Positions 23,401-34,417 of a stretch of 64,000 nucleotides of DNA are shown piece after piece. The DNA is taken from positions 15,335,270 through 15,399,269 of the forward strand of contig OX393569.1 of NCBI GenBank assembly GCA_947652115.1, written 5' to 3'. The DNA is from Blastomussa wellsi (lineage: Eukaryota; Cnidaria; Anthozoa; Scleractinia; Plerogyridae). Below the pieces are notes generated by a model, which had not been told where the DNA came from, ran no database searches, and worked only from the letters and a program-made list of their open reading frames with translations. Positions within the stretch are counted from its first letter, which is position 1; every line of letters starts with the position of its first letter. Position numbers and translations under genes: made by a program.

Positions 23401-24780
23401 AGACTTTTAAGCATATCTAAAATCAAAAATGTTCATCAGTTTTAATTTAGCCAGTCATCAGCCAACATTAGGATATTTTCCCTTGTCCTAAACAGGGTAT
23501 GTATTTGACACTATTTTTGTCCTAAACCGGTTCAGGGGATTAGACCTCCAGCAGCACCCCTACACCCAAACATGGGTCAAATGCATACGCTTTTTGCCTG
23601 AAAAATGTAGAACATTTTCAAAACTGGGGGGTTGCAGTCCCCAGCTCGTACACCTATGGTCAGGTGCCCCCTCCCCCAGGGGGTGAGTACATGCACGAGA
23701 GAGTGTCACTGAGGTCCATTCCTAAACCTTGTAGCATGGCTATATGTCATCTACATAAGCTAAAAAGGATACGTGAAAATCATGTTGAAGAAGAAATTAA
23801 ATCCAATTGTTCCAAAGAACACAAAGTTGGTAATCAGTCTCCAAAACTGAAAACAAGAGTTTGTAATTACCTTAGTTTATTAGTTCCGTGTTAGTTTCTT
23901 GAATCTTAATCACCATCTTCGATTATAACATAGCTAGCAGAGCCACACAATCAAATTCAGTATACACAAGTGTGCTCTATAATCCAGTGGATCATGACAA
24001 TAACTTATACAGCAAATCCCTTCACCACATTTTTTCTGGCAGGTGTTTTGAGGTACATTTCTGCTAACAATGTTATAAAACAATTGGTTCATGCTTTTAG
24101 CAGTGGTGGACAAAACACTGATCCCCAGTCCATGGAATACCGCGATGGACTTCCCAAATGGACTACCCTACCCCTAAAAACTCAAAAAATTTCATAGCCC
24201 ATTTTCAAATGGACTAACCTAATAGAGTTTTTAGGGGTAGGGTAGTCCATCGGCGCAGTCCATGGATTGGGGGTCAGTGTTTTGTCCACCACCCTCCAAA
24301 CTTGCCGCGTGCACCATAACTTGATGGTGCATGCTAAAACATGAACCAATTGTTGATTTTTAAAAATATCAAATTTAATAAAAATCAAAGTAAAACCAAA
24401 AAAATATGTATAAATACATCTCACTGATATCTTTTATATTAATTTATGCTGAATCGTCCATATATTTTTTTTAACATTATTGATTAATTAAGCAAAGACC
24501 GACCTGAAATCTTTGGAATATGAGTTCGGGATTGAAATAAAGCTGAAACGGCGTTATCAATTCCAGTTGCTATAAACAAACAAAAGGAAAAAACACATTC
24601 ACGGATCAACTTCTCACAGAGGCCGCAATCATTTCACTGCGGGAAGGTTTAAAGCGGCTGTAATTAGGCCAAAAATTACATCCTCACCACTGCAAGTGTT
24701 GTCACTACACAGGCAGTCGCATATGTCCGTGTAACCACGGGCATTTGCAAGTACTCTTGTTGAAATGTTTGGTACGCCAT
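20479..24780 (-). CDS. DERL2: DERL2: Derlin-2, ER-associated degradation (7 exons)
   Basis: Derlin-2 is a rhomboid-like pseudoprotease of the ER membrane that helps retrotranslocate misfolded proteins to p97/VCP. Exons, in transcript order: 24688-24780, 24504-24569, 23773-23846, 22644-22737, 21947-22142, 20929-21019, 20479-20602. Phases close to 245 aa (human 239). Sequence runs [108 protein letters not shown] and ends [15 protein letters not shown]. The derlin WR motif, several hydrophobic segments and the Gly-rich acidic tail are visible. It resembles Derlin-2/3 rather than Derlin-1. Introns 22738-23772 and 22143-22643 have U12-type signals. Confidence 0.94.
22143..22643 (-). other. DERL2: U12-type GT-AG intron (DERL2 intron 4)
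   Basis: On the minus strand the donor is GTATCCTTTGC at 22643, matching the U12 GT-AG consensus. The acceptor is TTTTCTTTGACCTTTTGTGTTCAG, with a branch-like TTCTTTGAC whose A is 14 nt before the end. The splice joins ...GGTVMT to [16 protein letters not shown], keeping exact derlin spacing. The intron hosts a LINE tail and a GAT-rich microsatellite. Confidence 0.78.
22400..22575 (+). repeat. LINE 3' end with GAT/GAC microsatellite tail
   Basis: The segment tgtagatccacatcaaccttgtggctgcc ... actaaataaaatgatgacg ends in about 60 bp of gatgatgacgatg repeats. The same words (ggtccacatcagcctctggctgcc ... ccaaataaagta) close the LINE fragment at 51640-52290, so the two are one family. Antisense to DERL2, inside intron 4. 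Confidence 0.6.
22738..23772 (-). other. DERL2: U12-type GT-AG intron (DERL2 intron 3)
   Basis: On the minus strand the donor is GTATCCTTTTT at 23772, an exact U12 consensus. The acceptor side reads GTCCTTGACACTTGTTAG, with branch motif TCCTTGAC and its A 10 nt before the end. There is no polypyrimidine tract. The splice gives [15 protein letters not shown], aligning with Derlin-2. Confidence 0.85.
24078..24354. mobile_element. Nested inverted-repeat element in DERL2 intron
   Basis: The outer arms aaacaattggttcatgcttt (left) and the complement of aaaacatgaaccaattgttg (right) enclose a second inverted repeat at 24103-24292, gtggtggacaaaacactga against tcagtgttttgtccaccac. A third, inner pair is ggactaccctacccctaaaa against ttttaggggtagggtagtcc. 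The whole can fold into one long hairpin. Confidence 0.72.
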
Positions 24781-24889
24781 TATTGTTGGTGACTTTCGCC
24801 AGAGCTTCCTCAAGGACACGTCAGTGAATCCAGACCTCCACGTTAGCTTTCACTTGTGGGAGTCTGGGACTTGACCGTTGTAATCCAAC
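24781..24889. promoter_or_regulatory. Compact divergent promoter between DERL2 and TIMM22
   Basis: Just 109 bp separate the ATG of DERL2 (minus, 24780) from the ATG of TIMM22 (plus, 24890). Both 5' UTRs and a shared core promoter must lie here or overlap the first exons. No TATA box is seen. Bidirectional transcription is inferred. Confidence 0.65.
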
Positions 24890-27800
24890 ATGGCGGATGA
24901 CGAGCATCGAAACTTTGTGTCAAACGTTGAGGAATTGCCGCTAAGTGGGATCATTCCAGCAATTGAAGAAGCAAGAAGACGAAGACCACCTTTCTTACCG
25001 TCAGTTGGACTTCCGAATGTCATTAGGACACCGCAGGAACTCGTGGTAGAAAGAGTGATGGAAAACTGTGCTTTTAAGTCAGTTTTGGCTGGAGTTGTGG
25101 GTAAGAAGACATCTACTTGACTAAATCAAAAACAGTTTTATCGAGACTGGTCTTCAGAGGGCAACTTGCAGATTGGAGAAGACTTTCTTGCAGTTGGATT
25201 GCACGAGGGTGGGTTGGGGGTGGGGTGGGGCCGGAGGTGACTGAATACCGATCACCACGCCACCTCGAAGGGCAAAAACGAGAAACGAAATGCAACGGCT
25301 TGGGTTTACAGTCCAGTGGATCAAGCAGTCCTTTTTTTGCAAAAAAATGGCATTTTTCTGCATGCGTTTATAGAACAAATTATTATACATGGTATGGCTT
25401 GTTAGGTCATTTTATATACTTGCCAACCTTTTTCAAGTCAAAAGTGGGAGATGTTTGAAGGCGACGCGGTCATTTCCGAAGTCATCGGAAGATTCTGGAG
25501 GTCATTCCGAACACTTCCGAGGATAGTCTGAAGATTTCCGGATCCTAGTCCCTGGATGTGTTTGTCAAACACAACGCCATTGAAACAACGTCCCAAGTAC
25601 TTTTTCCTTTAAAAATCGGGGAATTTGTGTGAAGTATTGTCAGTTAGATGAATGTTTCTTTTCTTGCATTAGAAATTGTGTCAGTTGAGGCTGTAATATC
25701 ACAATTTTTTCAGAATAAATTGGTTCACATGTGTGAGTAGGCGTGAGATCAGTGTTTCCAACCTGCAGGCGTGATAATGGTGGCAAGGTGACCAGACACG
25801 GGAGGGGGGGGGGGGCTATGACTGTTTCTCCCATCTAATGAACATCTAAACTGCATGCCTTCCAAGCCAGGCTGCATTTTATGTACAAAGGCTACACCCG
25901 AAGGTCTTTGGTGTGGATTTCAACAGTGCATGGCGGAATGGTGTACAATCGTGGCCAGTACCAATGTGCTTTCTTTAACTGGCATTTAGATGACTTACAT
26001 TAGGCTTGAATCTCATTTTAAGACATGTAAGTTAAAGGTAGACGAGGGAATTATTTTCACTACATACAAGACTTATTTTCTGTGCAGGATATGGTCTTGG
26101 TGCTGTGTTTGGCTTGTTTACAGCTGGAATGGACTCTTCCATGCCAAACCCTATGACTGGCGTGGCTGATCAGTCAGCCAAAGCCATCCTTAAAGACATG
26201 AAGTCACGTGCAGTGTCATATGGCAAAAATTTTGGTGTTGTAGGTCTAATGTTTTCTGGAACAGAATGCCTAGTAGAATCTGTAAGTCAAAAACAATTTG
26301 TACATTTTAATGTAAAAATGTGATGCTGTGTAGTTGGTTATGTAAGGTAAAGTCTCCGTTCAGGCCTAGTGGCCCATCAGGCCGGAGCTTATCCCGGTTT
26401 CTGTAGCATGAAGCGACAGAGAGTATTTCTACTCCCCCTTGGATGGGATGCTAGTCCATCGCAGGGTTACCCCCAGCAGTAAATTTATACACCTGGGTGA
26501 AGAGAGGCACTTTGAGAGTAAAGTCTCTTGCCCAAGAACACAACGCAGTGCCCCGGCTAGAGGCTCGAACCTGGAACCCCTGATCCGGAGTCCAGCACAC
26601 TAACCATTAGGCCACTGCGCCTCCCGCAACTTACACAACTTAAAATTGTATATGGTGGGAATAACACAAAGAATTACATCCTACAGTTGCAAAAAAGCCA
26701 ACATATACAGAAGAAATGAGACAATGGATTTACCTCTCTCCATGTTGAAGTTAACATTCTAAAACTCAGTTACAAGTGGAGAACTAGAGTATGCCATAGG
26801 CTCTATTTGTAAAACAACTGTACTTTACACATCAGATTAAACTTGCCTTACTTAGACTTATTTTAGTGCACGACGGAGCTGGTTGGCGACAGAGTGTTGA
26901 GGCCTTATGCTTCACTTGGCGTGAAGAAGGCTACTTAGACTTTCTCTATCTAGGCCTACAGGGCTATTTGCTGGACATTTGATCACATTGTAATGGTATA
27001 TTTGCAGTTTCGTGGGAAGAGTGACTGGAAAAATGGAACACTCTCAGGTGGAATCACTGGGGGGCTTATTGGGCTCAGAGGCAAGTTGCATGAATCTAAT
27101 CATTAATCATTTCTTTCAGCCACACCCTGATCAGCACATAATTGCTTCTTAAATTATCAATAGAATGTCAGATGTTCAAGTCTTGGCAGTACTTAAGGGG
27201 ATTCCTCAGAAATAAAGTTGTCCTACGATTTTTTTGAAACTTTCCGTAAATATTCCCTTCCAAGCACTGATTCAAAAAATATAATAAAAACAGTAGGTCA
27301 CCATGCTCACAAAAGAGATATGATGGGTCAGTCTAGCCCCATTTATGCTAACCATGCGTTCTATTTTGTCATTTCACGGTACATTTTAAGGTAGCTGAAA
27401 GGAAAGATTATTAATGAAATACTTGGCAAAAAACTTTATAGCTAGAAAGTCTCGGTTATATGGAACAATTCAACATATGATTTATGGAAAATCAGACAAA
27501 TTTAAATGATGCCGACTCAAAATGTCCGGAGGGTCATTGTTCCTAAGGCTATAATTGGCTTCCTTGAGTAACTGTTTTCTGAGAGGTTTTAACTATATAT
27601 TTTTTCTTCCCAAATACTTTTCTTTTTATTTTGGTAACTTCAAGATTATCACTGGTACACCAAAAATCTGCAATAAAAAATATAGTTCACTGTGCTTGTT
27701 TACGAGAGTAACGGCGATTTATCTCGCTCATGAGCAAATCCGTATAGAAAAAGCTGCCAAATTGTTTGCTAATCGTGCTCTAATCATGCATAAAATTCTA

Positions 27801-28190
27801 CACAGTAAGGATGTGCAATGCAATACTGAGGAATCACCTTAATAAATATTGTAACTAAGGATAGCCTGTCTTGAAAATCTGGCCTAAATTTCTAAAGTTT
27901 CATTCATTGTCTTCATTTATAATCCATCCCAATATCAGCCTTTTTCCCAGGGTCTCTCATCTACCCACCTCCCCTCTTCTCTTGCTCCGGGAGGGCGGGA
28001 AGATGAGAGACTCTGGTAACGAGGCTGTCCCAATATACCCCAATTTCAACCATCCACGCTACTTTATGGTTTGCCTGCCTTTGCTGACTGCTTTTGTGTT
28101 TGTTCCATCACAGCCGGTGGAAAAGCAGCTGTCATGGGTGCACTTGGGTTTGCAGCATTTTCAACTGCAATCGATTACTACCTCAGATGA
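24890..28190 (+). CDS. TIMM22: TIMM22: mitochondrial carrier-import translocase channel (4 exons)
   Basis: Tim22 is the pore-forming subunit of the TIM22 complex that inserts carrier proteins into the mitochondrial inner membrane. Exons: 24890-25100, 26088-26281, 27008-27080, 28114-28190; phases close to 184 aa (human 194). The sequence includes ENCAFKSVLAGVVGGYGLGA, FGLFTAGMDSS, AKAILKDMKSRAVSYGKNF, VVGLMFSGTECLVES, FRGKSDWKNGTLSGGITGG and the conserved end AAFSTAIDYYLR. The paired Cys of the Tim22 family (NCAFK and GTECL) and glycine-rich membrane segments are present. The third intron begins with GC (AGAG|gcaagt at 27081), a GC-AG intron; the reading frame supports it. That intron also contains a TTAA-flanked element. 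Confidence 0.94.
26363..26626 (-). repeat. tRNA-derived SINE, near full length
   Basis: On the minus strand it begins gggaggcgcagtggcctaat, with an A-box-like tggcctaatggttagtgtg, and has a B-box-like ggttcgagcc about 55 bp in. The body contains ttcttgggcaagagactt, cccaggtgtataaattta and gatggactagcatcccatcc, and ends tgatgggccactaggcc. It is the best-preserved copy together with 62724-62990. It lies in TIMM22 intron 2. Confidence 0.8.
27193..27842. mobile_element. TTAA-flanked inverted-repeat element (650 bp)
   Basis: The left end TTAAGGGGATTCCTCAG is matched by the inverted right end, TTAAGGTGATTCCTCAG on the complement (one mismatch). TTAA lies at both outer borders. The inner 600 bp has no transposase; the open frame 27555-27842 runs into the terminal repeat and is taken as incidental. 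It lies in the GC-AG intron of TIMM22. Confidence 0.65.
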
Positions 28191-29022
28191 CCCAGGGATT
28201 CAAATGAAATTAACTGCTCAAGTGTTCTTGTGAAAAATATGTGAGCTTTCTTCAGTGGTGGATCCAGATGTTCAGAGAGGAGGTTGTGGCATGCAAGGAG
28301 GTTTTATCCAGGAGAAGCTTTGTTTTTTTTTTCTTCTCTTCAGCCAATTTGTACCCTGGTGTTGTTTGCCTTGTGTTTTGACAAAAATGAAGACGATACC
28401 AGAATCAATTGTGACAACTGGAAGATGGAAATGATGGCAAGTCGACGTTACCTCAGACCTAATTTTGGGGCTTCATAAAGAATATATTCATTAGATTGGA
28501 AACTGAAACAGTCTGAAAAAAAAAGATGGAGCTTTGAGATGTGGAATTATTAAAGAGTGCCTAGTTATTCCATTTTTAGCGTCAACTATACATTATTACA
28601 CGACTAAGGTTCTCAGAGGGCCAATAACTAAAATCATCCAATCAGGTTACTCCATTGCCTCAATCAATCAATCAATCAATCTTAATTTATGCGCTTTTAA
28701 GCTAAAATAAATGTAAAAAGCCTGAACACTATTTCACGTGATTGCCGTGTGGGAATCCGACATGTCAGAAATTCGATTAAAGATCTTACTTTTGAAGTGC
28801 CCAACTTTTGGCTGTCCAATATTTTCTAAGTGTGCGACCGGGTATTGTCCCTTTTAATTTAATTAAAAGAGAAAAATAAATTTGACTGGAATGAATAACC
28901 ACCCATACTCTTCAATGGCTTGTAAAGCAACATGCCATCAGAACACGTAATGGCTGCACGATCATTTCCGCTCGATCTTTTCCGCTGTTCGCTTCTATAT
29001 AAATGACCCTATTCCCCGAAGT

Positions 29023-29446
29023 AATCCCCCTGGGGACTCCCCTATTAAAATGACGGGGGTGCTCGTCGTAAATTTTGAAAAGTACCCCTAAAAGGTACCA
29101 GAATCTCGATTAATGGGCGTGGCCCCCAAAATTTTCAACCCTAAAAGGTACCACCACTTCTACTGGAGAAACCAATTTTAAAACACCAAATTAACCAACA
29201 TTGACAAGTTTCAATATCAGTTAAGACAGTTCACCTTCTATTTATACTTTTTTTAAGAAGCGTCGGAGTCACACACAGTTCCTGTCATTTCTTGGCTCAA
29301 TACCCTAAAAGGTACCGCGACAACTCTAGCGGTGGTAATTTTAGCTTAAAGTACCCTAAGAGGTACCAATCCATCAATTTTACCCCCTAAAAGGAACGAC
29401 GAGCACCCCCGTCATTTTTATAGGGAAGTCCCCCCAGGGAATAATT
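29023..29446. mobile_element. Inverted-repeat element with internal aaaggtacc repeats
   Basis: The ends carry inverted arms of about 45 bp: aatgacgggggtgctcgtcg at the left and cgacgagcacccccgtcatt at the right, plus an outer cccctgggga-type block. The interior has at least five words of the type accctaaaaggtacc. There is no coding capacity. A G-rich relative may lie near 16790-16830. Confidence 0.72.
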
Positions 29447-31051
29447 CCCGAATCAAACCCGATATGATCCAGACCCTGAGATGATCCCCATTTTTTCTTC
29501 GCCGACCCCGAATTCGAAATGATCCACAATTGTTGGAATGGCGTTTAGATAGCCTGCGAGTGCTCTCGCAGGCTAGCGTTTAGCTAGAGCGATCCTATAT
29601 TTCTAGGCTAAGCAGCAAAAAATGATGACGGCAGCAACTGGAACCTCTCAAACAAAAGCATTCGAATCGGAAATTAAGTCGCGTACTGCACGAGTCACGT
29701 TTCACGGGGAAATAAATAGTTCCAATCACGATTCACGTGAAAAGTATAGGGGATCCTCTGTTCGAATTTATCTTGAAAGGTAATGAAAAATGACCCGCTG
29801 GACATCACGGTATAATCAAGTATCAGATCAAAATTATTCATGTGATGCATTTTAGCATTTAGCTTGCAAAAACACCGAGACATTTTCCAAACCTTACGGA
29901 TACTCGATTTTCGTTTATTATCGATGGGCCCACAAACTTAGCTGTACCTTTTGGGATGAAAATAATTCTCCGAAGTATAAATAATAGTATCCTGAGTGCA
30001 GAAGGCTTTTCATGCGCGGTTTCCGGTTTGGTCGTTGTCTGCCGAAGCGAAATTTTCCCCGGTACCCACGGTGATTGGGGCTGGACTTTATGGAAAGGTA
30101 TGTTATTTTTTCACAACCAGCAGGAGTGCAAGATTTCTTATTCAACCATACAGGTTTTTCTTTTCTTTTCTCGTTCCTTTGCAATGCAGTTTTTTTTTTC
30201 TTAAATTTTTGTTTTACAGGATATTTTTTTGGATTCCCCACCCCCTCCCCCTTCACATTTCTAATGATGTATCCCTAAACTGAAATAAGGCATTGACCGG
30301 GTAAAGGTTTTCCCGCCACTGAGATGCGCGCAGCCCGCTCGCGGTTTTCCCGCCACTGAGCTACGCAGAGGGAAGAGACAAGTTCGGGCATTTTTGAGTG
30401 AGTTGGCCATGCATTTTTGAACCTGGAAATGTTTCTGGTTTACTAAGTCAGCTTGAAAGACTGTACTACACAGACAAGATTATTCAGGTAAGAAAATGGG
30501 ATTCAGTAACCATACACTGTAGAGAAAAGGTGTCAGCTAAGCTAGCTTAGCGTTTTTGGACAAATTATATGAAACGAGTCCACATGACAAGCAAGCTATA
30601 TAAGCTTACTGGTATTTTGCAGTAACTAGCTAGCTATAAAGCATTTTAACAGTTTTATATTAGGTGGCAAACGCGGAATAAGCGCTCATTCAAAAGTTAT
30701 AGAGTGCCGGTAAAGCTTATAAGCTTACGAGACGTGTGGAGTGCGAGTAAATCAAATGAAATTTGAATTTTGAAAGGTAAAACTCCTAATTAATCGAAGA
30801 GCCAATTCTCCAATAACAAAAACGCTGCGATACGTTTGAAGGAGGGTTCAGTATATGCCAAATATTCCTGTCAGGATTTGAAAATACGGTTGAGCTTCTG
30901 TTAACGAACAACTCCCGGAATTAATTGGACATATGTGGTGCCCGCCCCGTACAAACACCAAACATGCGGCACCTCGACTCAGAGGCCTGTAAGCTTGTTA
31001 GGAAAACTCGAAACGGCATTCAGCTTGTTTTCCGCGGCGACGCCTGATGTT

Positions 31052-31235
31052 TTCTTATCACCAGCCTTTGAGTGGATTTTGTTGAGGTCCACGCCCTAAT
31101 ATCTTGTAGATGTCATAATCAACCTTGTACTGCAGGATGGTGCCCTCGTACTTCACAAACAGTTTGTCACGGAGAGCTCGCAACGTCTCCCTCGGGACTT
31201 GCCATGTTGTGATTTCTGATGGACCTGGCATAATG
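31052..31235 (-). pseudogene. Unidentified coding-like remnant
   Basis: The minus strand reads about 55 codons without a stop, including TTWQVPRETLRALRDKLFV and QYKVDYDIYKILGRGPQ, then a stop near 31052. The composition looks protein-like rather than random, but I do not recognise the family and see no flanking exons. It could be a transposon or host-gene fragment. Confidence 0.25.
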
Positions 31236-32169
31236 CTGTAACCAAGCCTCTAAATCAGTAACAAAGGCCTGAATAATCAGACAGGAGGCGATAATTCGAT
31301 ATTTTTTCTCACATTTTCACTGAAAATAGGGAAAATATTAGTTTTGTAGCATGCTAAAAGTATGCTATAAACTTGGCCATTATGCCGGCATTATGCTCGA
31401 TGCTCTGACTATGTCATTATGCCCAAAATTATGCTGCATAATGTTTCAGAGAAAAATTAAGCGGATTTCGATATTGCAGTGGATCACGGATTAGCTGATA
31501 ATTTTAGCTCGGATTCCGGACTCTTCATGCCATGAAGTTCGTATCGTGGCCTAGGCGTGTCTTCAGAACTGGTCTCAATGTTCTCGTTTTGTCCATTTTC
31601 TGTTTTCACGAGACCCAAACCACCGCTTCACATTAGAATTGCCGCAAAAAAGGCAAACTCTTCCACGTCTTCAACTTCCTCTCTTACAATCATTATTTTG
31701 TCTTCTCTTTGTGTATTCATTCTCATCACTTTTGCATTCTTCCCAGCATTCACCGCGAACTCTGAATTCCCTTCTCTCCAGCCTCCACGCGCTTTCTTTT
31801 CACCTCTCCCTATTCCCCTTCCCGAAAATAAAAGGGGCCTCTGCGGAGGAGAGAGGTCCTAAGCCGCGTATTTTTTTCTTAAGTTGGATAATTTTAAATT
31901 TGCAACCAGAACTGCGGAAAGAAAACGTGTATAGTACTCTAATTAACAAAAAAAATCGTGGTAGCTTGTTCTTTCTGAGTTGTTCAAAACAAGTTATGGC
32001 GGAAACCTCTGAATCCAAGTCACCGAAAGTGACAAGCATGCATGACCTGATTGCCATATAATAAACTACTTACTAACCTAGCTTGCTCGAGCCGTACTGG
32101 GGAATATTAGCCCTCGGTCGTTTTTGTACGGACCTCGCTGCGCTCGTGCCCACGTGTCAGTATTGGAGG

Positions 32170-32445
32170 AATGGTCCGAGAAAACTCATCATCAATAAGA
32201 GAATCAAGACCTTACAGCGTCGCAAATTTTCTGTTAGTCCTAAAATCTTAGAAGACAATCACGTCAAGGCGTATTTGAATGAGCTACACGAAAAGTACGT
32301 TCTAGTCCCTGCTGAGAAAGCTGGAAACAACATCAGTTTTGTTTGCAAGTATTATTACGTGGAAACACTAATGGAAGAACTTGGAATTAATTCTAGCACT
32401 ACCATCAACTCTACGAATGTTCTAATGGAGTTTTTAAAAGTTCGC
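32170..32445 (+). mobile_element. Penelope-like element fragment (N-terminal side of RT)
   Basis: The open frame contains LHEKYVLVPAEKAGNNISFV followed by CKYYYVETLMEELGI, the kyvlvPadKa...n..vCk.yY motif that precedes the reverse transcriptase core in Penelope-like elements of cnidarians and other invertebrates. It stops being recognisable after about residue 110; no RT core or GIY-YIG domain follows. Confidence 0.65.
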
Positions 32446-34019
32446 TTCTTTGTACGCCAGGCGCTTCACAGGAGCGTTTCCACCGCACCCGAGGCAAAGA
32501 CGATAATTGGCCAGAACATCGATGCCGCCACCTCCGGCCCTCCGCATGGACCGGAAGCCTTCGTTCCTGTCTTCAATTGATAATTGTGTTGCTTGCAAAA
32601 CAGGTCGACGCAGTTCTTTCTTCAGTCAACGGTATTTCCAAGCATAAGCCACGAGCATTGCTTGAAAGTTCGAACCAGTGCTGTCTTCGGAGCCACGTAG
32701 TAAGTAAAGTGGCGAACAAATACTAGCAGACCTCTGGACCTTGGGAGATATAAGCTCACGAATCAAGGCGACCTTGGGAGCCAAGATTCGCGAGTTTACC
32801 GCTCCCAAGGTCTGCGGATATTTATTCGCCACTTTACTTGCCACTGTAGTGTTCCAAATATCATGTGCGTTTGAACACGAAGTATCATGCACTATCATCG
32901 ACTATCATCTACTCATCATTCGCATGGCCATGATAGTCGATGATACTTTTTCTCGTTTGACTCCGCGCATGATAGTTGACGATAGTTCGGGGAGATTAGG
33001 GGCACATACACCATTTGATCGGGGTTTAAGTTTTCGAACAACTATTGCTTGTAGAATTTCAGTGCGAATACGTGAAAGTTGTCAAAGCCGCACGGCCGCC
33101 GAAGTGAGAAATATTATGCAGAAAAAGGACATTTCAGCCTACTGCACAAATAGGGACCAACAAAAGCATCAGAAAACTGACTTCTAGGCTAACATCGTAA
33201 CTTGTAACGTTTTATTTGAGTTTATCAAGCTACTTCCTGTCATGGCGCACAAAATATTTACGATGTAAGTTGTTTTAGAGGAGGTGCGAGAAGCATATGG
33301 CGAGAAGCACATGGCAGCTCCAACACAAGTACAATAACACGACAAAACTATCGGAGAAAGCACTTTCAGGCTTACAGTGTAACTTGTTTAGGGTTCAATC
33401 AGTCTTTCTTCGCTCACCCGGCTAAGGTCCGATGACAGTTTTCCCTTCGTGTTGTCTCTAAGCACCACCAGAGCGCAATGCATTCTGGTCACAGTCCGCT
33501 ATTTTTTCGTATTTTTCCTCGATCGGCGAAACTTTGAATGAATAGGGAGAGAACTGGACTCCGGCGCAAAACGTGAAGCACAAAGGGGTAGGGGGCGGGG
33601 ACACCGCTCCCGCCCCCTAGCGCTTCGCTCTCTGTGTTTTTTGCTCACGCGCTTTCTTTTGCGCTGAAAAACTAGAGCGGCTGTGAAGATTCTACGCAGT
33701 GCATTGCGACAAAATCTCGATTTTGCATAGATTTAATATACATTCTGATTATATTAAAACTGCTGCTCGCTCGCTGCGCTCGCTCCACCTAGAAGCCCAA
33801 AAGCAATTAACTACTCGTTACATATATTGCAGCGACATTTTTGTCGAAGAGAAATTTGGCGCACTAAAGGTTTAAAATCATTAAATCGTTAAAATCATTC
33901 ATTCAACCGCTCCTTTTAAGATTTTGTAAGCTTCGTGTGCAAGACTGATTGCTGTAAAAACACTAGCCAAGTTTTTAGTATCAAGCCTTTTAGCCTTCTT
34001 TAACTTTTCAACCTTTTTA

Positions 34020-34130
34020 TGATCTTGTAAATAGTTTTACATTCTAAAGTTATATTTGTTATCCCGATCGTAATTCATTCAGTCTCTTGGCTGCAAGCTT
34101 TTTTGGTAAAAAAAGTATCTATCTATCTTT
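34020..34130 (+). repeat. LINE 3' tail ending in TATC repeats
   Basis: The segment gatcttgtaaatagttttac ... ctcttggctgcaagc ... ggtaaaaaaagtatctatctatc ends in a short tandem TATC run. It resembles the 3' ends at 22400-22575 and 60310-60450. Confidence 0.45.
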
Positions 34131-34417
34131 TAATTTATACAATAAACCAAAATATGGGCGCATTCTGATTGTTGCCTGCCTATGATCTACACGCACTTAT
34201 CATTTTTGTTCTTGCCACATTTTGACGTCATCAGTGATCTATTACTGAACAGACGCACGACAACATGGAATCTATATGGCCTCACGCCTTCAAAGAGTCC
34301 GTTCCACGCAGTTGCTGATATCTGAAGGAATGTAGTCCATGAGTTGTTGTGTTTACGTACCTTATGGAAAAAAGTTTGTTTGATCCCCGTTAATTTAATC
34401 GTTTTTGTTTTAATTAT

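Larger units (their letters stand above)
28191..34417. other. Gene-poor, repeat-rich interval between TIMM22 and PGAP4
   Basis: No complete gene is recognised. Contents include an AATC microsatellite next to a LINE-like tail (28655-28720, minus), the element at 29023-29446, two copies of gttttcccgccactgag (30309-30360), a minus-strand coding-like remnant (31052-31235), a Penelope-like fragment (32170-32445), a region of actatcatcgactatcat repeats (32888-32985), a G-rich/C-rich hairpin (33583-33622) and a LINE tail (34020-34130). Confidence 0.6.

Noticed and set aside
27555..27842. A 95-codon plus-strand frame
   Set aside because: It ends in the terminal repeat of the TTAA-flanked element and has no domain; it is regarded as incidental.
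32880..32990. A CRISPR-like repeated array (actatcatcgactatcat)
   Set aside because: The repeats are short, irregular and without uniform spacers, and the context is a eukaryotic genome.
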